Shown in pieces: positions 47,164 through 56,267 of a stretch of 60,160 nucleotides of DNA. A model generated the notes under the pieces. The model saw only the letters and a list, made by a program, of their open reading frames with translations. It had not been told where the DNA came from and made no database searches. This DNA comes from Betaproteobacteria bacterium. GTDB taxonomy: Bacteria; Pseudomonadota; Gammaproteobacteria; Burkholderiales; Casimicrobiaceae. A program made the translations under genes and the position numbers. The number at the start of each line of letters is the position of its first letter. The stretch's first letter is position 1. The DNA lies in the NCBI GenBank assembly GCA_027492485.1, contig JAPUER010000079.1, positions 71,427 through 131,586 of the forward strand, written 5' to 3'.

Positions 47164-49761
47164 TTACGCCGCGACGGACTCCGCGCGCTCGACGAAATCG
47201 GGCATTTCGTTGAAGTTCATGTAGCGGTAGATCTTGCTGCCGTCGGCGTTGATGGCGGCAGCGTCGGCGAGGTATTCCGCCTTGGTCGGGATGCGGCCCA
47301 GCTTGGAGCACACCGCGGCCAGCTCGGCGCTGCCGAGATAGACGTTGGTGTTCTTGCCGAGCCGGTTCGGGAAGTTGCGCGTGCTGGTCGACATCGCCGT
47401 GGCGCCTTCCTTGATCTGCGCCTGGTTGCCCATGCACAGCGAGCAGCCCGGCATTTCCATGCGCGCGCCGGCGGTGCCGAAGGTGTTGTAGTGGCCTTCT
47501 TCGGTGAGCTGGTGAGCGTCCATCTTGGTTGGCGGCGCCAGCCACAGCTTCACCGGAATGTCGCGCTTGCCTTCGAGCAGTTTGGCGGCGGCGCGGAAGT
47601 GGCCGATGTTGGTCATGCAGGAGCCGATGAACACTTCGTCGATCTTGGCGCCGGCGACGTCGGACAGCGTCTTGGCGTCGTCCGGGTCGTTCGGGCAGCA
47701 GACGATCGGCTCGGTGATCTCGTCGAGGTTGATGTCGATGACGGCAGCGTACTCGGCATCGGCGTCGCCCTTGAGCAGTTTCGGATTGGCGAGCCAGTCT
47801 TCCATCGCCTTGACGCGACGGGCGATCGAACGCGCGTCCTGATAACCGTCGGCAATCATCGCCTTGAGCAGCACGATGTTCGACTTCAGGTATTCGACGA
47901 TCGGCGCTTCGTTCAACGCCACGGTGCAGCCGGCGGCGGAGCGCTCGGCCGAGGCGTCGGCCAGCTCGAAGGCCTGCTCGATCTTGAGATCCGGCAAGCC
48001 TTCGATTTCGAGGATGCGGCCGGAGAAGATGTTCTTTTTGCCCTGCTTGGCAACGGTCAGCAGGCCCGCCTTGATGGCGTAAAGCGGGATCGCGTGCACC
48101 AGGTCGCGCAGCGTGACGCCGGGCTGCATCGTGCCCTTGAAGCGCACCAGCACCGATTCCGGCATGTCGAGCGGCATCACGCCGGTCGCCGCCGCGAAGG
48201 CAACCAGACCGGAGCCGGCCGGGAACGAGATGCCGATCGGGAAGCGGGTGTGGCTGTCGCCGCCGGTGCCGACCGTGTCGGGCAGCAGCATGCGGTTCAG
48301 CCACGAGTGGATGATGCCGTCACCCGGACGCAGCGCGATGCCGCCACGGGTCGAGATGAAATCCGGCAACTCATGGTGCATCTTGACGTCGACCGGCTTC
48401 GGATACGCCGCCGTGTGGCAGAACGACTGCATCACGAGGTCGGACGAGAAGCCGAGGCAGGCGAGATCTTTCAGCTCGTCGCGGGTCATCGGGCCGGTGG
48501 TGTCCTGCGAGCCGACCGAAGTCATCTTCGGTTCGCAGTAGGTGCCCGGACGCACGCCCTTGCCTTCCGGCAGACCGCAGGCGCGGCCGACCATCTTTTG
48601 CGCCAGCGAGAAGCCCTTGCCGGAATCCACCGGTGCCTGCGGCAGGCGGAATAGCGTCGACGCGGGCAGACCCAGCGCCTCGCGCGCCTTGCTGGTGAGG
48701 CCGCGGCCGACGATCAGCGGAATGCGGCCGCCGGCGCGCACTTCGTCGAGCAGCACCAGGCTCTTCAGTTCGCTTTCGGCGATGGTCTTGCCGTCCTTGC
48801 TGGCGGTGACTTTGCCGGTGGCGTGATCGATGGCGAGCGCTACCGTGTCGCCCATGTTCATCTGCGACACGTCGATCTCGACCGGCAGTGCGCCGGCGTC
48901 TTCCATCGTGTTGTAGAAGATCGGCGCAATCTTGCCGCCGAGGCAGACGCCGCCGAAACGCTTGTTCGGAATGAAGGGGATGTCTTCGCCGGTGAACCAG
49001 AGCACGCTGTTGGTGGCCGATTTGCGCGAGGAGCCGGTGCCCACTACGTCGCCGACGTAGGCGACCACGTTGCCTTTGGCGCGCAGGTCCTGGATGAACT
49101 TCACCGGGCCGCGTTTGCCGTCTTCTTCCGGCGTGATGCCGTCGCGCTTGTTCTTGAGCATCGCCATCGCGTGCAGCGGGATGTCCGGGCGGCTCCAGGC
49201 GTCCGGCGCCGGCGACAGGTCGTCGGTGTTGGTCTCGCCGGTGACCTTGAGCACCGTGATCGTGATCGACTTCGGCACTTCCGGACGGCTGGTGAACCAC
49301 TCGGCATCGGCCCAGCTTTGCAGCACCGCCTTCGCGTTGGCATTGCCCTTGTCGGCCTTTTCCTTCACATCATGGAACTGGTCGAACATCAGCAGCGTTT
49401 TCTTCAGGCCGTTGGCTGCGATGGCGCCCACCTGCGCGTCGTCGAGCAGGTCGACCAGCGGCGAGATGTTGTAGCCGCCGAGCATGGTGCCGAGCAGTTC
49501 GGTTGCTTTCTCGCGCGACAGCAGCGACGTTTTTTCGGTGCCGTGGGCAACGGCGGCGAGGTAGCTGGCCTTGACCTTGGCGGCATTGTCGACGCCGGCC
49601 GGAACGCGATTGCTGATGAGATCGACGAGGAAATCACCTTCGCCCGCCGGCGGGTTCTTGATCAGCTCGATTAACTCGGCAACCTGCTTGGCGGTCAGCG
49701 GCAGCGGGGGAACGCCGACGGCAGCGCGTTCGGCGAGGTGTTTGCGATAGGCTTCTAGCAT
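47164..49761 (-). CDS. acnB: Aconitate hydratase B / 2-methylisocitrate dehydratase
   Basis: 865 residues, the usual AcnB length, from ATG 49761 with AGGAGA upstream. It has an N-terminal HEAT-like domain (MLEAYRKHLAERAAVG). The swivel domain precedes the catalytic domains, as expected for AcnB rather than AcnA. Fe-S cysteines are in FIGSCMTNIGHFRAA and GCSLCMGNQAQ. It interconverts citrate and isocitrate in the TCA cycle and can also hydrate 2-methyl-cis-aconitate to 2-methylisocitrate, which links it to the prp genes upstream. It lies 45 nt after the PIN toxin gene. Confidence 0.96.
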   Translation of the reverse strand: MLEAYRKHLAERAAVGVPPLPLTAKQVAELIELIKNPPAGEGDFLVDLISNRVPAGVDNAAKVKASYLAAVAHGTEKTSLLSREKATELLGTMLGGYNISPLVDLLDDAQVGAIAANGLKKTLLMFDQFHDVKEKADKGNANAKAVLQSWADAEWFTSRPEVPKSITITVLKVTGETNTDDLSPAPDAWSRPDIPLHAMAMLKNKRDGITPEEDGKRGPVKFIQDLRAKGNVVAYVGDVVGTGSSRKSATNSVLWFTGEDIPFIPNKRFGGVCLGGKIAPIFYNTMEDAGALPVEIDVSQMNMGDTVALAIDHATGKVTASKDGKTIAESELKSLVLLDEVRAGGRIPLIVGRGLTSKAREALGLPASTLFRLPQAPVDSGKGFSLAQKMVGRACGLPEGKGVRPGTYCEPKMTSVGSQDTTGPMTRDELKDLACLGFSSDLVMQSFCHTAAYPKPVDVKMHHELPDFISTRGGIALRPGDGIIHSWLNRMLLPDTVGTGGDSHTRFPIGISFPAGSGLVAFAAATGVMPLDMPESVLVRFKGTMQPGVTLRDLVHAIPLYAIKAGLLTVAKQGKKNIFSGRILEIEGLPDLKIEQAFELADASAERSAAGCTVALNEAPIVEYLKSNIVLLKAMIADGYQDARSIARRVKAMEDWLANPKLLKGDADAEYAAVIDINLDEITEPIVCCPNDPDDAKTLSDVAGAKIDEVFIGSCMTNIGHFRAAAKLLEGKRDIPVKLWLAPPTKMDAHQLTEEGHYNTFGTAGARMEMPGCSLCMGNQAQIKEGATAMSTSTRNFPNRLGKNTNVYLGSAELAAVCSKLGRIPTKAEYLADAAAINADGSKIYRYMNFNEMPDFVERAESVAA

Positions 49762-49806
49762 GGTGTTCTCCTGCGTAAGTATGTGAGTCGGGTCCGGTGA
49801 ATGGGG

Positions 49807-50208
49807 TCACTGTTCGCCGGGAACGATGACCTTGAGTCCCTTGAAATAGTCGCGGTGGAATCCGGTGTCGTAAGTGATAAGCGCGTCGCATTGCATCAAT
49901 GCGTGCGCACCGATCAAAAAGTCGGCGATGATGCGCGAGCGGCTGCCGCCGTTCTTGCGGTAGCGCTTGGACATTTCGCCGGCGCGGATCGCAGCAGTCT
50001 CGTTGGTGGGCAAGTAGACAAAGCCGAGGCTTTGCAAGGTCTTGCGCGTCTGTTCGCTGTCGCCGTGGGCGCAGATCTCCGCCATCGCCACCTCGGACAG
50101 CGCGAGCGGGCCAATCTGGGCCGCGTCGCTCATCGCGCTGGCGCTCAGGTCGGCACGCGGGCCGCCGAACAGCAGGTCGATCAGCACGCTGGAGTCGGCT
50201 GCGATCAT
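49807..50208 (-). CDS. PIN-domain toxin (VapC-like RNase)
   Basis: 133 residues from ATG 50208, overlapping the antitoxin stop by 4 nt (ATGA). The four acidic PIN residues are recognisable: MIAADSSVLID (D5), SEVAMAEIC (Glu), RIIADFLIGAHAL (Asp) and TYDTGFHRDYF (Asp). VapC toxins cleave tRNA or rRNA when free of antitoxin. An ORF extension to 50295 lies in the antitoxin gene and is not coding. Confidence 0.9.
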   Translation of the reverse strand: MIAADSSVLIDLLFGGPRADLSASAMSDAAQIGPLALSEVAMAEICAHGDSEQTRKTLQSLGFVYLPTNETAAIRAGEMSKRYRKNGGSRSRIIADFLIGAHALMQCDALITYDTGFHRDYFKGLKVIVPGEQ

Positions 50209-50609
50209 TGCGGCTCGCCGCCTTCCGCTGTCTTGCTGGCACGGCGTTTTTGCGCCTTGGCCCGCGTCGCGTCGCCATCCTGCTGCGCGAGCCATTCGGC
50301 CTTGCGCCTTGCATGCTCGGCGCGCACCTCGGGGGCGATGTAGATGTCGTCGCGCAGCTCTTCCCAGGGTTCGATCGGATCGCCGGGCGCACGGCCACGA
50401 AGCTCACGCATGATGCCGTCGACGGTTTCGCCGGGTTCAAGCTTGAGGATGCCGCGCGCGCGGCTGAAGGCGTCATCCACCTTCTTGCGAACGACCAGCT
50501 TGCCGCCCTCGACCGTGAAGGTGAGCAGGGTGCCGGGCGTCAGGCCCATCTGGTCGCGGATGGCCTTGGGGATGACGACCTGGCCGCGTTCGGCGAGAGT
50601 GGCTTCCAT
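50205..50609 (-). CDS. AbrB/SpoVT-type antitoxin
   Basis: 134 residues from ATG 50609, chosen over ATG 50615 because AGG lies 7 nt before it. The N-terminal swapped-hairpin DNA-binding domain is MEATLAERGQVVIPKAIRDQMGLTPGTLLTF. The C-terminal part is charged and presumably wraps the PIN toxin. It should neutralise the toxin and repress its own promoter. Three 7-bp direct repeats overlap the -10 region just upstream. Confidence 0.88.
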   Translation of the reverse strand: MEATLAERGQVVIPKAIRDQMGLTPGTLLTFTVEGGKLVVRKKVDDAFSRARGILKLEPGETVDGIMRELRGRAPGDPIEPWEELRDDIYIAPEVRAEHARRKAEWLAQQDGDATRAKAQKRRASKTAEGGEPQ

Positions 50610-50623
50610 CGACATACCTACAA

Positions 50624-50672
50624 AGTATGATTTTTCAGGTATGAATTATACGGTATGAAGTGCCGGTGTCCA
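50624..50672 (-). promoter_or_regulatory. Promoter and repeat operator of the AbrB/PIN pair
   Basis: On the minus strand TGGACA (50672-50667), a 16-nt spacer and TATAAT (50650-50645) make a good sigma-70 promoter. Three copies of (A/G)GTATGA start at 50624, 50638 and 50652, exactly 14 nt apart. They overlap the -10 and start region, as expected for autorepression by the antitoxin. Confidence 0.7.
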
Positions 50673-50724
50673 CGATGGTTGATAAAGGCAGTCGCAAATT
50701 TGCGTGGGCAAAAAGAAACTGCGT

Positions 50725-51810
50725 TCATGACGACGGTCCTCCGACCAGGCGCTCGAATCGCCCCGCTAGCCAGCCTTTGCGCGCCAGGGCCGGCTTCTCG
50801 ACCGCCCACCACGAGGCATACGCCAGCAGGACGACCACCGGCACGGTCAGCCAGAACAGCCGGTTAGGACCGATACCCGGGAACAGGTGGACGCCAAGTT
50901 GCTGTGTCGGGAAGGCGTACACGTAAATACCGTACGACGGATCGCCCCAACGCTCGGCTCCTTGGAGATTCAACGCCGGCGTCAACGCCAACCAGAGCGT
51001 CGTATAGCCGATCGCCAGCGCAATGAGCAGCGGGCTCGCGGCATGCCGCGCGTCAACCAGACACGCGGGCCCGCTAGCCCCAGCGGCCCCCAGCCACCGC
51101 CACACCACGCGGTCGCGGTTGAGCTGAAACAATGCCCCGAGCAGAAACGCCAGTATCGAGCGAGAGAACACGCTGCCAAGCTTGAACAGCGGGCCTTCGG
51201 TGAATGCCGGGTGCTCATAGAGCACCGCGATCAGCGCCACCAGACACGCTGCTGCCGCCGCCGGATGAGCGAGTATGCCGCACAGGCCCAGCACGGCAAT
51301 CATGCAGTAGAGCGTCCATTCGCCAGGCAAGGTCCACAACGAACCGTTCACCGCGTTGGCCAACGGATTGTGGGTAAACACGCCGGGCAGCGAACCTTGC
51401 TGCAGGTCGAGTACAAGATTGCGCCAGAAAAACGACCAGGTCTGCGTGTGCGACCAATAGTCTCCGGACGGCAATGTCGTCGCTACGGCGCCAACCAGCA
51501 GGCAATAGAGTAGACAGACCGCCAGCCCCGGAAAAATTCGCAGTGCGCGCGCTTCCATGAAGCGCAAGGTGTCCCGGCGGCGCAAATAGCTCTCCGTCAC
51601 CAGGTAGCCCGAAATGGCAAAAAACATCGACACACCGAGATAACCGCCGTTCATCTGGGCGTTGCTGAGTTTTTCGATCCAGCCCAGACCTCGCCCCGTG
51701 AGCGGCCAGCAATGCGAGCCGAGCACCAGCAGCGCCGCGATGATGCGGAGCGCGGTGAAGTTGTTGGCGCGTGTGGGGGTGTGCATCTCGGGTTGATTGT
51801 TGCGGCGCAT
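50725..51810 (-). CDS. Acyltransferase 3 family membrane protein
   Basis: 361 residues from ATG 51810 (AGG upstream), or 353 from ATG 51786. It has about ten hydrophobic segments. The N-terminal NNFTALRIIAALLVLGSHCWPLTGRG carries the catalytic-type His, followed by FFAISGYLVTESYLRRRDTLRFMEARALRIFPGL with its R-x-R motif, as in OafA/OatA-like O-acyltransferases. It probably acetylates a surface polysaccharide. It starts 24 nt after prpF and may be read through from the prp transcript, although its function appears unrelated. Confidence 0.88.
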   Translation of the reverse strand: MRRNNQPEMHTPTRANNFTALRIIAALLVLGSHCWPLTGRGLGWIEKLSNAQMNGGYLGVSMFFAISGYLVTESYLRRRDTLRFMEARALRIFPGLAVCLLYCLLVGAVATTLPSGDYWSHTQTWSFFWRNLVLDLQQGSLPGVFTHNPLANAVNGSLWTLPGEWTLYCMIAVLGLCGILAHPAAAAACLVALIAVLYEHPAFTEGPLFKLGSVFSRSILAFLLGALFQLNRDRVVWRWLGAAGASGPACLVDARHAASPLLIALAIGYTTLWLALTPALNLQGAERWGDPSYGIYVYAFPTQQLGVHLFPGIGPNRLFWLTVPVVVLLAYASWWAVEKPALARKGWLAGRFERLVGGPSS

Positions 51811-51834
51811 GCGCAGCCTATCCTGCCAATCGCG

Positions 51835-53031
51835 TCAGATGGCGACGGGTGGCAGATGTACGAGCCCGCTCATCAGCACCCGCGCGCTGCGGCTCATCAC
51901 CGCCTTCTTGACCACCCACTCGCCGTTGTCCTGCGTCGCCTCGGCACCGACACGAAGCGTGCCAGACGGGTGGCCAAAGCGCACCGCAGCTTTGGTGCCG
52001 CCGCCAGCGGCGAGGTTCACCAGCGTGCCCGGAATCGCCGCCGCGGTGCCGATCGCCACCGCTGCCGTGCCCATCATCGCGTGGTGCAGCTTGCCCATCG
52101 ACAGTGCGCGCACGCAGAGATCGATGTCGCCGGCCGGCACCGATTTGCCGCTGGACGCGGTGTAGCCGGTCGGTGGCGCGACGAAGGCCACCTTCGGCGT
52201 GTGCTGCCGCGTGGCCGCCTCGTCGAGCGACTTGATCAGGCCCATGCGCAGCGCACCGTGCGCGCGGATGGCCTCGAACATCGCGAGCGCTTTGGAGTCG
52301 CCGTTGATCGCGTCCTGCAGCTCGGTGCCGGTGTAGCCGATGTCTTTCGCGTTGATGAAGACCGTCGGGATGCCGGCATTGATCATGGTTGCCTTGAGCG
52401 TACCAACGCCGGGAACGACCAGATCGTCGACCAGATTGCCGGTCGGGAACATCGCACCGCCCGCATCGCCTTCGCCCTCGTCGGCCGGGTCGAGGAATTC
52501 AAGCTGCACCTCGGCGGCCGGGAAGGTGACGCCATCGAGCTCGAAGTCGCCGGTTTCCTGCACGGCGCCATTGGTGATGGGTACGTGCGCGATGATGGTC
52601 TTCTGGATGTTGACCTGCCAGATGCGTACCGTGCAGACGCCGTTCTGCGGCACGCGCGAGGCGTCGATCAGGCCGTTGCTGATCGCGAAGGGGCCGACTG
52701 CCGCCGACAGATTGCCGCAGTTGCCCGACCAGTCGACGAAGGGCTTGTCGATCGAGACCTGACCGAACAGATAATCGACGTCGTGATCCGGTTTCGTGCT
52801 TTTCGCGAGGATCACGCTCTTTGAGGTGCTCGAGGTGGCCGCGCCCATGCCGTCGATCTGCTTGCCATAGGGGTCAGGCGAACCGATCACGCGCAGCAGG
52901 ATGGCGTCACGCACGGCTCCCGGCTGTTGTGCAGCGGCCGGCAGATCGCCCAGCTTGAAGAACACGCCTTTCGACGTGCCGCCGCGCATGTAGGTGGCCG
53001 GGATTTTGATTTGGGCCGGGTGGTTGCTCAT
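51835..53031 (-). CDS. prpF: 2-methyl-cis-aconitate isomerase PrpF
   Basis: 398 residues from ATG 53031. Diaminopimelate-epimerase-fold features are IPATYMRGGTSKGVFF at the N-terminus, DWSGNCGNLSAAVGPFAI with the conserved Cys, and LSMGKLHHAMMGTAAV near the end. PrpF isomerises trans- to cis-2-methylaconitate and makes AcnD usable in the 2-methylcitrate cycle. In most betaproteobacteria it directly follows acnD. Here a DUF559 gene and two inverted repeats separate them. Confidence 0.95.
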   Translation of the reverse strand: MSNHPAQIKIPATYMRGGTSKGVFFKLGDLPAAAQQPGAVRDAILLRVIGSPDPYGKQIDGMGAATSSTSKSVILAKSTKPDHDVDYLFGQVSIDKPFVDWSGNCGNLSAAVGPFAISNGLIDASRVPQNGVCTVRIWQVNIQKTIIAHVPITNGAVQETGDFELDGVTFPAAEVQLEFLDPADEGEGDAGGAMFPTGNLVDDLVVPGVGTLKATMINAGIPTVFINAKDIGYTGTELQDAINGDSKALAMFEAIRAHGALRMGLIKSLDEAATRQHTPKVAFVAPPTGYTASSGKSVPAGDIDLCVRALSMGKLHHAMMGTAAVAIGTAAAIPGTLVNLAAGGGTKAAVRFGHPSGTLRVGAEATQDNGEWVVKKAVMSRSARVLMSGLVHLPPVAI

Positions 53032-53044
53032 GACTGTTCTCGCT

Positions 53045-53082
53045 CCCTCCCCTTCAAGGGGAGGGTTGGGGTGGGGATGGGG
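53045..53082 (+). repeat. 38-bp inverted repeat, left copy (3' side of DUF559 gene)
   Basis: CCCTCCCCTTCAAGGGGAGG followed by a G-rich tail. It is complementary, with one mismatch, to 53469-53506. It encodes the last residues (TPSPPQPSP) and the TGA stop of the DUF559 protein, and is itself an internal palindrome around TTCAA. Confidence 0.9.
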
Positions 53083-53446
53083 TTAATAGCCGCTGCTCAA
53101 GCACCATTCGGATGGTTTCGAGCACGCCAACGAGGTTGTCGGTGACGTCACTGTTCCAAAAGCGCAGCACGTAAAAGCCGGCAGATCGCAGAAAATCGTC
53201 TCGGGTCTGGTCGTATGCCGAAGCGTCGAAATGTTGTCCGCCATCCAGTTCAATGACTAGTGACGCTTCGATTGCAACGAAGTCCGCAATGTAGTTGCCG
53301 ACAGCATGTTGCCTCCTGAACTTGGCGCCAAGCAACTGTTTACCCCGAAGATGTTGCCAGAGTTCTTGTTCCACATCGGTTGCATTGCTCCTGAGCGCTT
53401 GCGGGCGGCGTTCGTTGCGGATCGTGAGATTGGTTTGATGCTTCAT
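53054..53446 (-). CDS. DUF559 (Vsr-like PD-(D/E)XK) endonuclease-domain protein
   Basis: 130 residues from ATG 53446. The fold signature ALRSNATDVEQELWQHLRGKQLLGAKFRRQHAVGNYIADFVAIEASLVIELDGGQHFD is complete, with the metal-binding Asp/Glu (ADF, ELDGGQH) and the Glu of EQELW. DUF559 resembles very-short-patch-repair endonucleases; the function of the stand-alone proteins is not settled. It is wedged between acnD and prpF, and flanking inverted repeats supply its C-terminal ten residues and stop codon. That marks it as a small mobile or repeat-associated unit inserted into the prp locus. Confidence 0.85.
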   Translation of the reverse strand: MKHQTNLTIRNERRPQALRSNATDVEQELWQHLRGKQLLGAKFRRQHAVGNYIADFVAIEASLVIELDGGQHFDASAYDQTRDDFLRSAGFYVLRFWNSDVTDNLVGVLETIRMVLEQRLLTPSPPQPSP

Positions 53447-53468
53447 GCTTCATTCCGATGTCGCTTGA

Positions 53469-53506
53469 CCCCATCCCCACCCTAACCCTCCCCTTGAAGG
53501 GGAGGG
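53469..53506 (-). repeat. 38-bp inverted repeat, right copy (5' side of DUF559 gene)
   Basis: Complement of 53045-53082 with a single mismatch. It lies 22 nt upstream of the DUF559 start and 3 nt beyond the acnD stop. The two copies bracket a unit of 462 bp. Confidence 0.9.
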
Positions 53507-53509
53507 GAC

Positions 53510-56122
53510 TTATGCGGACTGTCCTTCCAGAAAATCCTTCGCAAACCGCTGCAACACGCCGCCTGCCTCGTAGACGGAGATTTCTTCTGCGGTGTCGAGA
53601 CGGCAGGTGACGGGCACGTCCACGGTTTCGCCGTTCTTGCGGCGGACGACCAGCGTCAGCGTTGCGCGGGGCGTGCGCTCACCGATCACGTCGAAGGTTT
53701 CGGTGCCGTCGATGCCTAGCGTCAGGCGTGTGGTGCCCGGTTTGAACTCCAGCGGCAGCACGCCCATGCCGATCAGGTTGGTGCGGTGGATGCGCTCGAA
53801 GCCTTCCGCCACGATCGCCTCCACGCCCGCGAGGCGCACGCCCTTGGCCGCCCAGTCGCGCGAGCTGCCCTGACCGTAGTCCGCCCCGGCGACGATGATC
53901 AGCGGCTGCTTGCGATCCATGTAGGTTTCGATCGCTTCCCACATGCGCATGACCTGGCCGTCGGGTTCCACGCGGGCGAGCGAGCCTTTCTTCACCGCGC
54001 CATCGACCACCGCCATTTCGTTCACCAGTTGCGGATTGGCGAAGGTGGCGCGCTGCGCCGTCAGGTGGTCGCCGCGGTGCGTGGCGTAGGAGTTGAAGTC
54101 TTCCTCCGGCAGGCCCATCTTCGCGAGATATTCCCCGGCGGCGCTGTCAAGCAGGATCGCGTTCGACGGCGACAAATGGTCGGTGGTGATGTTGTCCGGC
54201 AGCACGGCCAGCGGACGCAGGCCGCGCAAGGTGCGCTCGCCGGCCAGCGCGCCTTCCCAGTACGGTGGGCGTCGGATGTAGGTGCTCGGCGCGCGCCAGT
54301 CGTAGAGCGGGCTGATCTTCTCGCCGGTCGCGGCGGCGAAGGTGAACATCGGCTCGTAGACCTTGCGGAATTGCTCCGGCTTCACGCTCTTGGCGATCAC
54401 AGCGTCGATTTCCTCGTCGCTCGGCCAGATGTCCTTCAGCGTGACCGGCTTGCCGCTCGGATCGGTGCCGAGCACGTCCTTCTCGATGTCGAAACGCACC
54501 GTACCGGCGATAGCGTAGGCAATCACCAGCGGCGGCGAGGCGAGGAAAGCCTGCTTGGCATACGGATGGATGCGGCCGTCGAAGTTGCGGTTGCCCGACA
54601 GCACGGCGGTGGCGTAGAGATCGCGGTCGATGATCTCCTGCTGGATCTTCGGATCGAGCGCACCGCTCATGCCGTTGCAGGTGGTGCAGGCGAAGGCGAC
54701 GATGCCGAAGCCGAGCGCCTCCAGATCGGGCAGCAGCTTCGCTTCTTCAAGATAGAGCTGCACGGCTTTCGATCCCGGCGCCAGCGAGGTCTTCACCCAC
54801 GGCTTGCGCGTGAGACCGCGAGCGTTCGCATTGCGCGCGAGCAGGCCCGCCGCGATCACGTTGCGCGGGTTCGAGGTGTTGGTGCAACTGGTGATGGCGG
54901 CGATGACGACGGCACCGTCCGGCATCAGGCCCTGCGCGGCTTCGGCCTTGCCGGCCGCGAGTTTCGCTTCGTCGGCGATGCCGCGTTCGGCGAGAGCGGA
55001 GGTGGGCAGCCGTTTATGCGGATTCGACGGCCCCGCCATGTTGCGCACTACGGTCGAGAGATCGAAGCGCAGCGTGCGTTCGTATTCCGCCGTTTGCAGC
55101 GCGTCGGCCCACAGTCCTGCCGTCTTCGCGTAGTTCGCCACCAATGCCACCTGCGCATCGTCGCGACCGGTCAGGCGCAGATAGTCGAGCGTCTTGTCGT
55201 CGATGAAGAACATCGCCGCCGTGGCGCCGTACTCCGGGGCCATATTCGAGATCGTGGCGCGATCGCCCACGGTGAGCGCGGACGCGCCTTCGCCGCGGAA
55301 CTCGAGATAGGCGCCGACCACTTTCTCCTTGCGCAGGAATTCGGTCAGCGCCAGCACCACGTCGGTGGCGGTGATGCCCGGTTGCGGCTTGCCCGAGAGC
55401 TCGACGCCCACGATGTCCGGCAGCCGCATCCAGGAGGCGCGGCCGAGCATTACGTTCTCGGCCTCCAGTCCGCCGACGCCGATGGCAATGACGCCCAGCG
55501 CGTCCACATGCGGCGTGTGGCTGTCGGTGCCGACGCAAGTGTCGGGATAAGCCACGCCGTCCTGCACACCGATCACCGGGCTCATCCGCTCCAGATTGAT
55601 CTGGTGCATGATGCCGTTGCCGGCCGGGATGACGTCGACGTTCTTGAATGCCTTCTTGGTCCACTCGATGAAGTGGAAGCGGTCCTCGTTGCGACGATCT
55701 TCCACCGCGCGGTTCTTGGCGAAGGCATCCTTGTCGAAGCCGCCGTATTCCACGGCGAGCGAGTGATCGACGATCAACTGCACCGGCACCACGGGATTGA
55801 CCTTGGCCGGGTCGCCGCCCTGATCGGCGATGGCGTCGCGCAGGCCGGCGAGATCGACCAGCGCCGTCTGGCCGAGGATGTCGTGGCAGACCACACGCGC
55901 TGGAAACCAGGGAAAGTCCAGCTCGCGCTTGCGCAGGATGAGCTGCTGCAGGTAATCGTTGATCTTCGCCGGCTCCGCCTTGCGCACGATGTTCTCGGCG
56001 TGCACACGGGCGGTGTAGGGCAGCTTCGCCCAGGCGCCCGCTTGCAGGCGATTGACGGCGGCGGCGGCATCGAAGTAGTCGACACCGGCACCGGGGAGTG
56101 CTTTGCGGTCAGTGCTGTTCAT
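53510..56122 (-). CDS. acnD: Fe/S-dependent 2-methylcitrate dehydratase AcnD
   Basis: 870 residues from ATG 56122, in the AcnA-type architecture. Visible motifs are VVCHDILGQTALVDLAGLRDAI, PVQLIVDHSLAVEYGG, GTDSHTPHVDALGVIAIGVGGLEAE, Fe-S ligands in AAITSCTNTSNP and FACTTCNGMSG, and the swivel-domain GADYGQGSSRDWAAKG. The length and the pairing with prpF and prpC identify AcnD rather than housekeeping AcnA. It dehydrates 2-methylcitrate, producing an isomer that PrpF must convert. AcnB is encoded separately at 47164. Confidence 0.93.
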   Translation of the reverse strand: MNSTDRKALPGAGVDYFDAAAAVNRLQAGAWAKLPYTARVHAENIVRKAEPAKINDYLQQLILRKRELDFPWFPARVVCHDILGQTALVDLAGLRDAIADQGGDPAKVNPVVPVQLIVDHSLAVEYGGFDKDAFAKNRAVEDRRNEDRFHFIEWTKKAFKNVDVIPAGNGIMHQINLERMSPVIGVQDGVAYPDTCVGTDSHTPHVDALGVIAIGVGGLEAENVMLGRASWMRLPDIVGVELSGKPQPGITATDVVLALTEFLRKEKVVGAYLEFRGEGASALTVGDRATISNMAPEYGATAAMFFIDDKTLDYLRLTGRDDAQVALVANYAKTAGLWADALQTAEYERTLRFDLSTVVRNMAGPSNPHKRLPTSALAERGIADEAKLAAGKAEAAQGLMPDGAVVIAAITSCTNTSNPRNVIAAGLLARNANARGLTRKPWVKTSLAPGSKAVQLYLEEAKLLPDLEALGFGIVAFACTTCNGMSGALDPKIQQEIIDRDLYATAVLSGNRNFDGRIHPYAKQAFLASPPLVIAYAIAGTVRFDIEKDVLGTDPSGKPVTLKDIWPSDEEIDAVIAKSVKPEQFRKVYEPMFTFAAATGEKISPLYDWRAPSTYIRRPPYWEGALAGERTLRGLRPLAVLPDNITTDHLSPSNAILLDSAAGEYLAKMGLPEEDFNSYATHRGDHLTAQRATFANPQLVNEMAVVDGAVKKGSLARVEPDGQVMRMWEAIETYMDRKQPLIIVAGADYGQGSSRDWAAKGVRLAGVEAIVAEGFERIHRTNLIGMGVLPLEFKPGTTRLTLGIDGTETFDVIGERTPRATLTLVVRRKNGETVDVPVTCRLDTAEEISVYEAGGVLQRFAKDFLEGQSA

Positions 56123-56267
56123 GGCGATTGTGGATTGATTGACATCGGGCCACCGGCACGCGAGTGCGGCAGCAAAGACAAAACGGTGGCGCCGCGCAGG
56201 CCACGAGGGGCAAGGCGCGGTTTGCTACCGTCGGGAGTGGTGTCGGCGGCGGCGGACGCCGCGCGGC

